A stretch of 64,000 nt of DNA. It comes from Hydractinia symbiolongicarpus (taxonomy: Eukaryota; Cnidaria; Hydrozoa; Anthoathecata; Hydractiniidae). Made by a program: the position numbers and the translations under genes. Each line of letters starts with the position of its first letter. Position 1 is the stretch's first letter. Of the stretch, positions 20,866 to 31,780 are shown in pieces. The notes under the pieces are model-generated. The model was not told the DNA's origin and made no database searches. It saw nothing but the letters and a program-made list of their open reading frames with translations. The stretch covers positions 17,286,851 to 17,350,850 of the forward strand of contig NC_079877.1 in the NCBI RefSeq assembly GCF_029227915.1, read 5' to 3'.

Positions 20866-23800
20866 TTACATCTGTACTAACCATATGCAGACCAAGTCTT
20901 GCAAATGTTGCCCATGCTTTTTTCCTGCTGCTACTCTGTGTAAAAGCTGTCCATCTTCATCAATTGAGTACTCAAACCTTCGTAGTATAATCCATTTCGA
21001 AATCCAAAATTTTCCAAACATTGTGGACAATAACCAGTAAGTGATACTGCTTTGATACAACATTTTAGCACAGGTACATAAATATTGTAGATATCCGCAA
21101 ATTGTAGTTGTTGTATGTATGCTTCCATATTTGTTGTTGTAAACATAAACGATGAAGATCCATCTCGCCGATGGAGACCCGTCATCATCATACTGTACTA
21201 GACCGACTGATGTACCGTATTTTATTCTACCGCCCTGTGTGTTCGCATACCGTCTGCTTTCTTGTGTACCGTCCGCGCACAAAACATTCCATAGATTTAG
21301 GGCTAGTTTGTTCACCTTTTGAGTGTAGACTTGATGATTTTTCTGCTGGATGAGCACCTCTATCCAAGCATTGCTTGTAATCGTCGAAAGTGATAGATTT
21401 CTCCGTTACACATTTCTTCACACCTTTCGCTTTACGATTGCCACCCTTTTTCGTGAAACTTTTGTAGGCATAGAGTTTTGCTCTCAGTGCTATGAACTCC
21501 GTCATGAACTTCCCACCTAATTCGTCCTTCATTAAGCCAACAAACTTTTTATTCTTTCCAATTGGAGGCGGTCTATTATCTTCTTCACTGTACCCACTTG
21601 TATCAAAGCATTTCTCAACGTCGTCTGCAATTTCTTTGAATACTTTTCTTGGTTTGTGACAAGCTTAAGATCATGATGATTTTTAACATTTTCCATCGTC
21701 TTACTAAAGACAGCAGTCCTCAGCCTTGTGTTATTATCGATATAGTGCTTAAGCAATGGACTCTGATTGAACTGGATGACTCGGTGCACTTTTCTCAGTA
21801 TAAGTCCGTGCTTTATAGCATCGTGGAGGGCTCTAATAAGCACTATATACCCACTCTTGTCTTTAAGGTTTGGTATAAGCTTTTCAACTTTGTTAATCAT
21901 CATACGCTCAGGTAAAAATGGAAGCTCGTCATGCTTATCATGCAGCTTCTCAGGGTAGTCTATATCAACCTCGAGTAGGTATCCATGCTTGTTTTTTTAC
22001 TAACTTTGCGATTTTTTTTACTGTAAACTTCTCTGCCTCGGAAATCCATCTGAAGCTATCTGTCAGTAAACCTTCAGTCATTGCCCATTCATACTGGTTG
22101 TTGGCATCAAGGCACATGATGTGTGAGGATTCCTCGTCTGAATTATACTGGTCACCGATATACTTGTTGTTACTTTTGGCATTGCGATGTACCGCTTGGG
22201 TTATACCACCACAGATACCCTTTTCAAACATGAGTGGCATGTCAAGATCTGTGAGGAGCTCTAATTTTACTTTGGTATATTTTAGTGCTGCGTTCCAAGC
22301 CAATCCCGGAGCGGCACAAAATGTGCACGATCTAGCTTGTAGTTTTTGAGACACACACCTCGAAAACTTTCAAAGACACCTGCCAAGAGTAGCACATCTG
22401 TAGCTAGATAGACAACGTGATAATCACCGAGCGTAACCTGATCACCCTCTGGCATGATACAATTCCATACTTTGTGGAATTGTATTCATATTTAATTTGC
22501 TATATAATGCTTTCTTTGGAGGTAGCTCCAACTCTTCAAATCGTTGCCATCCATCCATAAATTCATAAGGATATACTCCTTTTCGCAGCATCATTCGAAA
22601 CATATTATCCTCATCGAAGAACTGTGTATTTCTCTCATAATTTAGATGCGCTTCGTAGCCACTCAGGTTGTGGAAGATGATAGAAATGTGTTTTGGAATC
22701 TTATACACCAGGTTGCAGTTGTTATGTGATGCTCCTCGATAGAGACCTGTATAGTGACAGTGATCTCGAACTTTTCGATTTTGTGCAGGATCGACGAATG
22801 GTTTCATACAGATATGACATTCTGCAGCCTAATTATATTCTCTCTTCAGCACCTCTGTAAGTTCTATTTTTTATTGCTGAAGAATCGTATCGTACAATCT
22901 TTTCACCTCGTCTTCCAAATGGTCCACGAATTTCTTAACACAATCTTTCCCGCGATAAACTGTTAGTGGGTTCGGTACATCTCCGTAGCAAATTTGCATA
23001 TGTGCACCATCCAGATGATTCATGCTTGTTCAGCTTCTTGCTCTCTCTACGATCTTCAACCCGGATGATTAGATTTTAGAAGTCTGCGTATATGGCATCC
23101 TAAACTGCATCTGACCATCCTGGTATTTTAACCATTTTTTCGCTCTCCTTTGGCATCGTAATCTTGGCTGCTTCGTGATCTATGCAGTATTTGTAGTGCT
23201 TATCTCTCAATTCTACTGTGTTGAATGCTACTAGACAGTTCAGACAGAAATGATATTGATGATGTTTTTTTACGATTCAACCGACTCAACAAATCTTAAT
23301 ATGTTTTTAATGCAGAGGTGTGGTACGTCTTCTTACCGTCTTTGATGAGCAGTAGGTTCACCTGTTTACTACTTGTGATGTTATAGTCGGATCGTCGCAG
23401 GGTACTAATGTTCTTTTTCGTCACGTAAAGCACGTTTACAGCAATGTCTGGATTGTTCTTTTCAAACTTGGATATACTTTTGATACTTGTAGGAAAATCT
23501 AGATCCTGCCAGTTGTACTGATTTTAGATCTCTCGTAGTTTGGATATCCTTTGCATGTTTTTCACGATCTCTTCATGGTGCAAAGATGCTATGCCGCTCC
23601 ATTTGAAGCTATCTTCATCTTCATTTTTGGGGTTGATGATAGCCTTTTTAAAGGAAATCTAGGTAGGCAGTTTTATGTACGAAGAACCTCTCATAAGCAG
23701 CAGCTTACGGAAGTCTACATCTAGATGCAGGATTCGATCGATGGCAAACCCCCTCTGTGGTAGGGCTGGATGCGGTAAATGTTTCTTGATCTGTGCGAAC

Positions 23801-24337
23801 ATGGTATCCAACACATCATCAACATCACTACCCCGAAAAACAGAGGTGACATTGCTGTTAAAGGATTTCTCCGTTCTGATGTATGAATCTTTTTCTACAT
23901 TATCCACATGGACAGTTGTACCTTAGCAGACCCAATGTTTTTCACTTATTCCTCAATCAGTATCTTCACGACGGGTCTCGCCATAGAAATATATCCATCA
24001 ACGCCAGCTTTGTTAATGCCTGGGATATGAAAGCTTCGGAATGTTTTGTGTAATGCATGTTTATGCTCTTGAGCTGTGAGATCAGGCTCATCGTCCTCAG
24101 GCGTTTTAAATAGATTATGTATACCATTGAGATAATCTTTCTCTGCCTCTTCTTCGACGTCATCTTGAAGGGTAAGCTTTGCTACGATGCTACTTTGTTG
24201 TACAAGCCCATAATTCTGCTACTGAAGCCCTTGTAAGCGTCTTTTACACACTCTTTTATAGGTTTTGGCGCAGCTTTGATTAACCACTCATACCATCCTC
24301 GCATCTTACTTTTAACCACTGATCGATTCTTCAACAT
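20866..24337 (-). pseudogene. Protein-primed family B DNA polymerase of Polinton type, heavily broken
   Basis: Would replicate the element by protein priming. Pieces appear in order but in shifting frames. The N-terminus starts near 24337 (MRGWYEWLIKAAPKPIKEC), with FRSFHIPGINKAGVDGY (about 24050). Then MRGSSYIKLP (23690), a CLNC zinc-ligand piece (about 23245), VKRLYDTILQQ (22890), CHICMKPF and VRDHCHYTGLYRGA (22760), the exonuclease motif HNLSGYEAH (22670), KGVYPYEFMDGW, PGLAWNAALK (22300), polymerase motif A as LDANNQYEWAM (22100), KTMENVKNHHDLKLVTN (21690), GGKFMTEFIALRAKLYAYK (21500) and NKLALN (21300). There are multiple stops and frameshifts. The stretch where motif C (DTD) should stand, between 21660 and 21530, lacks it and is too short, so palm residues are deleted. 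Non-functional. Confidence 0.85.
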
Positions 24338-24663
24338 CTTTTGATCTTAAATGTATCCATTAAAGAGACAAGATCAGCCTTGAGTAGTCTATGGTGTCAT
24401 ACCACGACTTTTTGCGATATCACGTAATTCTCTAACTGTTCTCATGTTCATCTTTACTTTAGATTTTTGCATTGGATTTTTTAATCATCTGGGCAATTCT
24501 AGCGCATTCATTTATAAGTACGCAAACTCTCAACCAGCATAGGCTACTACTCAACTTGAGCATGACAATCCTAACGGTATGCATGATTTCCCTTTTTAGG
24601 GGGTGGCTGAGGAGATCTGCGCAGATAATCTGAAGCGGGGTTTCACCGTTATATATTTACTGT

Positions 24664-24824
24664 AGATTGCGTCAATAGAGTGTCAAATGAGCAGGTCTGA
24701 GGTGGGAGATGACTCGATGTTCATGATGTTCATCGAGTGCCACAGATTGCGCCAATAGAGTGTGAAAGGACAGGTCTGAGACGGGAGATAAGTCGATGTT
24801 CATGATGTTCACAGATATGCGCTA
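24664..24824. repeat. Two tandem copies of an ~80-bp unit
   Basis: GATTGCGTCAATAGAGTG (24665) and GATTGCGCCAATAGAGTG (24745) each lead into CAGGTCTGAG and then TCGATGTTCATGATGTTCA. The period is 80 bases, with several mismatches between copies. It sits just beyond the polymerase start, where the right end of the Polinton should lie, so it may be subterminal repeat sequence of that element. Confidence 0.75.
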
Positions 24825-24850
24825 AAGGCGCCCTATATCTATCTCTGGTT

Positions 24851-27700
24851 GGCAGGACGATGATTATTATTTTTTCATAGGTATGGCTATGGGGAAACCT
24901 ATGGGCTTAGTTGAAGAAAATTAATAGGTTGTTTGAGAATGTTTTACTCCCAGATATCTTAATTTGTTTATAATTTTTTAATTTGACAATTATATTTAAA
25001 TAAGACATGTTTATTTTTCTTTTGATAAGGGGTTCATTTGCAATCAGTTTTCTTCAATACGTTTACAACATAAGCTGCCCTTCAACCTTATCAGGACAGC
25101 CATATCAGGACGCTACTAAATTTTGTTGCGTTAATCTAGTAGAAAGACAATGAAGTGTACGTACGTGTAAGTTTTGTGTTGCGGCTGCTAGAAAATATAT
25201 ATTTTAAACTTTAATTATAGGTCTTAAATTACCAAGAACTTTTTTAACGCTCTAGATATTTACGCTACACTTTAATAAAGGGTATTTAAAAAAAATAAAA
25301 AAATAATCAATATCAATTTACAACGTTTCGAGTGTTATACACCCATTTTCTAGTATCACAAATTTTTTATAATGTTCAGCTTATATATACAATGGTTTCT
25401 AAAGTTACAGTTAACTAAGGGGATATAAAAATCAAATGATATAATAGATATTCTATTGCTGAGGTGATGTTATTATTCAACTCAGGACTATCTCGTAAGA
25501 TGAATAAGCTGTCCTTAATCTCAAGTGTGAAACGGTTTTTCCCATGAGCCAAAACGTTGAACTTTTTTATTGATATGTGATTACAATGCTTTAGGTGATA
25601 TTTTATTGCCAAATTGTTTGATGATATCAATGGTTTACCTGTTAAGGGCATTTTATTAATTCATGAAATTGTACTGTTTTGAGAAAGTACATAGCATCAT
25701 CTATAATAAGTTTGGTTTAGCTTATGGTAATTTGTGTTATGCTCGTGAGCATAATTTGGAATATTATTTTTCTTTCTCTTATATTCAAGCGTAATTTAGG
25801 TATTAATTCATTTATTCATTTATTTTCACTATAGGATGACGTCGCTGTTGGGCTGCTGAAGTAAAGAAACAAAAAAATCAATAAACTAATAGAAATACGG
25901 TGAAAGAAGTCGAAATAATATTTTCCTTTCTTCAATATTATCTATTAATGGCCAAACATAATGGGTGTTTATTAAAAAAACGATTAAATGTTTACATATA
26001 AGGGACTACTAGTTACGTTTTTTCGCTTTAAACTTAATTATAGCTTTATCTAATTATGAATGTACATGGGCGGTTATTCATAATTATTAGTCATTTATGG
26101 CAACACTAAAGTACATTTTGTAAAGAAAGATTGTTTCTATCTAAAAATATGTTAAATGTCCTTTGTTCCTTATTTTTAATCGAATCCTTATTTTTAATCG
26201 AATATATATATCTACTCAAATTTGCTGTTCATTTATTATGACCAAAAGAAAAATGAAAAAGATGTTGGAATCTACAAATTTTGCGAATAGTTATCAACTC
26301 AACTGGTGGTCTTTTAAATACCATAACATAGCAGATATTTATTAGTTGCCACCTTGAAGAATAATAACATGAATTCACAATACTTGATTATACAGACACG
26401 GCGAGAATATTTTGCAGAGTTTTGACATTTTACATAGTTAACTAGGTGTTCTAGTTTTCTAGCCTTGTAGGTACCAAGGAATGTAAAATTAGAATTGGAA
26501 ATTTAGAGAGAAAAAAAATTAGAAAAGATTAAAAGTAACAATTCACTGGACTCACAAAAAGTAATCCAAACCTTTTTAAAGCCTAAGCCGGCTCAGATTT
26601 ATTAAAAAAGCATTTAAGTAATTTTGCGGGAACATGTTTATGTATCCTATTCGCAAAAATTTTTGGTGAAAATTAATTCTCGCAAAAATTCTAAAATCTT
26701 TTAGTTTCGCGAAAGATTTTTTCATCCTTATCAATTACTAATACACTGTCTACGCTGTTACGTTTTACACGGGGAGGTACTTTTCTCACGATATGCTAAG
26801 CATAATCGATAATTGCCGTAAATTGGCATGCATTTGGACAGCACTCTGTATACCTGTGATGTCATAGTTGAAAACTTTATAATCAAAATGGCAGAATATT
26901 GCTTACATATTCAGATTCTTGCTTGATGTATTTTAGTTTTATCGTAGTTTAATTGGTTTGCTTTCTGAATTAAAAAGTGTTTCGCGACAAATCCGGAAAC
27001 TGGGAAAACAAGGAGAAGCAGACTTAACACAAGGTCTTTTCATCGCTGAGAATTATTAAACTGCTAATTTTTTCGGTCGCTTAAACTCTAAATTTGGACT
27101 GTGTTTTAAAGAACACCTTTTATTCCTAGCAATGTGTGAACAAAAAAAAGGAGAAGACCTAACGGTGTTGTGGAGCCATTTAGATTAAAATCTGGAAAAT
27201 GTAAACACAAGAAAAATGTTTATCATTAAAGTACACAAAAAAACAACAATAATTGGGTGATTAAAAAATTGTGATCGTCTCATATAACTGTAATTGTCGC
27301 AAATTACTAAAAATAGTTATTAAACCATGCACGCAATAATGGCATAAATATTCGAAACGCCGTGCAAATATTTGTCGATTTTTTACGGATCAAAAACTAA
27401 ATTTACAATCAATGAAAACCAAAACTTGCTTTAACAGAAAAGACCATAAACATAAGAATATATAGATGGTATAAGTGCATACATGCAATTATAAAAACCA
27501 CTTCTCCTCAAATTTATGAATATATGCTCAAAGTTGCCGTAAATGATAGGTGTGATAATTGTGTTAGAAGAAAAATAAAAGGTGATTTTGCTGCAATAAC
27601 GTAAAATAATTAGAATTTATTAGTTATTGAATAATAATTTTTGCGTTTTTTTGTGGTAAACATAAACGATCATCTACAAAATAAATTATTCAACCAAACT
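24851..27700. other. Non-coding AT-rich sequence
   Basis: No exon or transposon coding frame is supported. Weak inverted-repeat material containing TTTCGCG and CGCAAAAATT near 26630-26710 resembles blocks near 15920-16040 and 49990-50060 and is probably a dispersed repeat. Confidence 0.5.
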
Positions 27701-27707
27701 TAAAAAG

Positions 27708-27890
27708 TCCGAAATATTCCACCAAAAAGCTAATAATTGAAATACATGTGCCTAATATCAGAATTATTCCACCAGTCCAACATATTCCACCATATGTCCG
27801 ATATATTCCACCAAAGTCCGATATATTCCACCAAAATAATAATAATAATGATGATGATAATAATAATAATAATGATGATGATAATAATGT
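27708..27890. repeat. Short tandem repeat (ATATTCCACCAAAGTCCGAT-like) followed by AAT/GAT trinucleotides
   Basis: A unit of about 20-22 bases containing ATATTCCACCA is repeated about five times from 27708 to 27833, the last two copies nearly identical. It passes directly into AAT and GAT trinucleotide tracts (27834-27890). Confidence 0.85.
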
Positions 27891-29650
27891 TTATAATAAT
27901 ATTTTTAGTGGCATGCCCAGAAAAATTGCTTTGCTTTTAGACAGCAATGACAATTCTTTCAACTTGGGGCCACTGAAATTTGGAAATATCATTATATATA
28001 TTGTGGGAGTAACAATTTTTACACAGATAGGTTAAAAATAGTTTATTGTTTATTAACAATAAAAAATTATAGAATTTTAATTTTTTTAACCCATAGAAAG
28101 ATTAAAAAGTCTAAAATCATGATTAGTAGCATTGAAGGCAAGTGTCAGGCGCGGATTTAGACTAGGTCAACCCTGTCACGCGACCTAGTAAAAAAATGCA
28201 GAGGATCGAAATGGAATTCTGTCAAATTTACCCGGAATCCGAAGATCGAAATTCCACCTTGTTTTCACTACTTTTCGTTACTGACTATCTATCTCATAAC
28301 GCGAATTGGATCAACCTATGTTGACCTGACCTGTGTCAGCCAGTCTTGGCCGGTAAGGCTTTTATTGTTGACTAAGGATCAACGTATGTAGGCCTAACCT
28401 ATTTTTAGTCAGACAGTCTTGAACAAACCTATCAAAATAGTTTCTATGTATTTATAAGGCTTGTAGGTGTTTTGGTATAGATATCAGTAGGGCATACGGA
28501 AGATTCGTTCCGTTCTAAGCATGGCTTGCAAGAGCTTGAGAGAGCGTGTAAAGTTAGTTTTCAAAAACGAAAACTTTGAGGAGCTACCTGAAATATATGC
28601 TGAATTAATTAAGAAGGTTAAATGCAATTCTGTTTTGCCATCTACCTGAGTGTTGCAAAACAACTTACTTATGGTTTTATGCAAAGAAATTGCTATGGAG
28701 AGTATACCTTCCTTCCTATGTAAAATCAGAGAAGGATAGTTGTGCAATTACGTCAAATTGAGTTGTTTATGTTTATCTTTTGTTGTTTTTATAATAGCTA
28801 GCTATGTGTTTTTGTTACTATGACCACCATATCTTAGTAGCTTTAATAATGTAGCTAGCTAGGGAGCTAAATATTAATCTTTTAAATTCATGCATTTTAT
28901 CAGGTAAGAATTAATTTAATATAAGTGGGAAAAGCGTGCTGGCTAGCTAGCTAGCTACCTCAATTTTTGGTGATGATTTGGATCTCTTTAATTGGTGCTG
29001 ACTTTTTACTAGTTATCAAGCTAGCTAGCTAGCTACACATAATAGTGCTCTGAGAGTGTCTTTTTTTCTTAACTTGTCAGCAACAAAAAACCTTTGTCCT
29101 GCTTTACGTAGTTTTTCGATGAGGGGCTGGACACCCAATCTTCTGTTCTTTTAGGAAAAAGGGGGCTAAAATAACTTTCTAAACAACACTTTGTGATGCT
29201 ACTTCTATCAGATAAAAAGATATTTGTCACAGGATTTTTTTATATTTTCTGCAGAAAAGTTGTCAAAGCGTGACAAAAGTTTATTGTTGCTTGCACCAAA
29301 CAGTCAGGGTGAACTGATAATTAGCCTGCAGGGTGACAACTAATAAAATGAGAACGAAAGTAAGGATATTAAGGAGACAAATTGACATTTTTTAAGGATA
29401 TTTTTCTGTGAACAAGATTAAAAAAATAAAAAAAATAAGGATAATTAAGGAGAAAACCAATTTTAGTTCTCTGTCTTTAATGTTACATACTATGTTCTAT
29501 GATAAAAAAATTATACATATTTATTATGTATGCCCTGAAAGAAAGAAAATATAGGATTTCAGGTAACAGAGAAATATGTCTTATTTTACTGTTGGTGAAC
29601 AATCCATGAACACATTTAAGGAGAATAGCTAAAATTTCAATTTTTTTAAG
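27891..29650. other. Non-coding, with GCTA-rich simple sequence
   Basis: No gene seen. Runs of GCTAGCTAGCTAGC occur near 28940 and 29020. Two related blocks, ATCAACCTATGTTGACC and ATCAACGTATGTAGGCC (about 28310 and 28378), suggest a diverged local duplication of about 70 bases. Confidence 0.5.
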
Positions 29651-30031
29651 TACTGTAATGCTTCAAATAAACGCCCGGGGCGTTTATTAAATTTTTTGAC
29701 ATTTTGGGGGGGGGGGGGGGGGGCTTCTATTTGAGGGGGGCGTTTTAAAGAGGGGGCTTTTATTAATTTTTTTTTTGTTTTGTCGTTTTGCAATTTTTAA
29801 GGATACCTATAATATATATCTTCACAACAGAAAATAAAAGATATTCACATGTTTTAGAGAATGAACTTCAAAGCGAAAAGCTAAATTTCCAACCTTAAAC
29901 CTAAGATTTAGGAAAAAAGTAAGTAAGTATACTTTTACTATCACCTCACATAAACTCCCCTTATGAGGGAGGGGCGTCTATTCGAGGAGGGGCGTTTATT
30001 TAAGGGGGCTTTTTTTCGAAGCATTACGGTA
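29651..30031. mobile_element. Foldback element with TACYGTAATGCTTC ends
   Basis: Left end TACTGTAATGCTTCAAATAA; the right end in reverse complement begins TACCGTAATGCTTCGAA. Inside both ends lie blocks such as AAACGCCC and AGGGGGG, and near the left end a G run of about 20 bases. No coding capacity. TTTAAGTA is found at both flanks (29645 and about 30034) and may relate to the target site, although its exact register with the ends is unclear. Confidence 0.7.
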
Positions 30032-30129
30032 TATTTAAGTACTTTTAAGGAATTTTTTCTAAGGTTATTTAAGGAATTTAAGGAGAAGTGGTCACCCTGG
30101 CCTGTAACAGAATATGTAATTAGCCAATG

Positions 30130-31780
30130 CAGGGTAATTAAACATTGATTTAAAAAATCTGACACATTTATTAATTCTGTGTTTACCTTTTATTGTTTCA
30201 ATTTGACAATTTGAAATTTCAACTTTTTGGATTTCTCAAACAAAACAATGACTAATTCTTTTCTTCAAAATGAATAACTGCAACTAATCAGACTCTCCAA
30301 AAAGAAATTCAAATTCGAGAATTTCGATAATAAACCATAAAATTTGTTGAATTCGATAGTAATCGATTTCAACAAAATACATCCTGTATATATTGTCAAC
30401 AGGTTTTACAGTTGTGTATTGCCTGCTTAGTATGTTACTTGTTTAATAAATATATAAAAAAAGCTTGGTTAAATTTATATACATACATTTATATATATAT
30501 ATAATATAACTTTAATGATGTACAACAGTGGCTTGTTAGAGATAGTTGAGAACTTCTGTTACTTATAGGTGATATGTTGGGCAGTGAAGGGGATGTTGGA
30601 AGAAGTGTTACTTGCAGGATAGGTTCTGCTTGGAAAAAGTTCAGAGAGTTACTTCCTTTGTTGACTAGTAGAGTCTTGTCAATTGAGGTAAAAGGTAGGT
30701 TGTATGAGGCATGTGTAAGAAGTGTTATGTTGTACGGTAGTGAGACATGGGCAGTGAAGCAGGAAGATCTTGACCGTTTAGAAAGGAATGATATGAGAAT
30801 GGTTAGGTAGATGTGTAACGCCAGTCTGAGACAGAAAGAGTTCAGATGAGCTAAGAAGCAGGCTAAGTATCCGTAGAATTAAAGATGTTATCTAGATAAG
30901 AAGATTGAATTGGCTGGGGCACTTGGAAAGAATGGAGGAGGATAATTGGGTCAGAAAGTGTAGAGACTTGATAGTTCCTGGGGCAAAGCCCAGAGGCAGA
31001 CCGAGACTTGGCAGGAGGTTATAAGGACAGACTTGATACAGAGGAAGTTGAGTTTAGATCTAACACAGTCTAGATCAGATTGGAAGAGGGTCTTTAATAT
31101 ACCCCGTCCAACCCATGCTAGCATGGAAAACGAACGTTAAGCCGAGAATGATAATGAATGATGATGAACTTGTGCATCACATGGCATTGATTTGTATCTT
31201 TTTAAGAAATTCCCTCTTCAAATCAAAGAGGCAAAGAGAGATAATAATTAAACAACCTGGTGTTAATTCAGTTGATGGTAAAATTGTATTCATGTTTCTC
31301 ATTTTTAAAACGTACTTTCTTTTTTAGATCAACTGTTATCACACTATGCACCATCATCATTTTCAAAAAATCGTTAACAAGAGAGTAAATTTTGAAAGCC
31401 TATAAACTGAAATATTCAAATGCTAATATGTATTTATTGCTGAATTAATTGAATAATAATTCAATAAAATTGAACTTGTTTAAAAGTTATTATATTCGAA
31501 TCGTCATGTTCATACATAACAAGATTTGTATCTGAAATTTCCAGAATTTTCCAGATTTTACTATTATTTTAGAATACTATATATATGTAAAAATTATTAT
31601 TTTTTATTTTTTATTTATTAAATTGTATTTAAACATTGCAAGTTAGTTACAATAATAATTGAGAATACTAGTGATTTGTTTACCCCATTATTCTTCGTTT
31701 TCAAGGTCTACTTCAAATTTTAGAATCTTCCAGGCTAATGACGGAAATCTTCAAGCAGCAGGGCTTTCTGTTTTGTATTT
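30130..31780 (+). repeat. Dispersed repeat copy 1, split by a LINE fragment
   Basis: The parts 30130-30510 and about 31165-31780 match, in order and in reverse complement, the continuous segment 44090-44990. Shared blocks include AATCTGACACATTTATTAATT, TGCCTGCTTAGTATG, ATCACATGGCATTGATTTGT and GCTAATGACGGAAATCTTCAAG (first and last 20 bases or so considered in each case). The middle, 30511-31164, is absent from the other copy and is the LINE fragment. No protein is encoded by the repeat itself. Confidence 0.8.
30518..31164 (+). mobile_element. 3' fragment of a non-LTR retrotransposon (LINE) reverse-transcriptase ORF
   Basis: The frame opening at 30574 reads MLGSEGDVGRSVTCRIGSAW, then LYEACVRSVMLYGSETWAVK and a stop near 30808. 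Other frames carry the continuation (LRSRLSIRRIKD, LNWLGHLERMEEDNW). This is the region after the reverse-transcriptase palm in CR1/L2/RTE-like LINEs (family pattern SVLLYGSETW). There are several frameshifts. The polymerase domain and endonuclease are absent, as expected of a 5'-truncated insertion. It ends in TGAATGATGATGAA, a simple-repeat tail typical of such elements. Clade assignment is uncertain. Confidence 0.8.

Larger units (their letters stand above)
17450..24850. mobile_element. Decayed Polinton/Maverick-type DNA transposon (ends uncertain)
   Basis: The assignment rests on an RVE-type integrase (plus strand, 19474-20449) converging on a protein-primed family B DNA polymerase (minus strand, 20866-24337), the hallmark pair of Polintons. 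Two small genes sit upstream of the integrase. I found no packaging ATPase, cysteine protease or capsid gene, so this is a reduced or internally deleted copy. Both core genes carry stops and frameshifts. No terminal inverted repeats could be matched, so the limits are approximate. Confidence 0.75.

Noticed and set aside
27748-28035. Plus-strand ORF rich in Asn/Asp
   Set aside because: It is translation of the short tandem repeat and AAT/GAT microsatellite.
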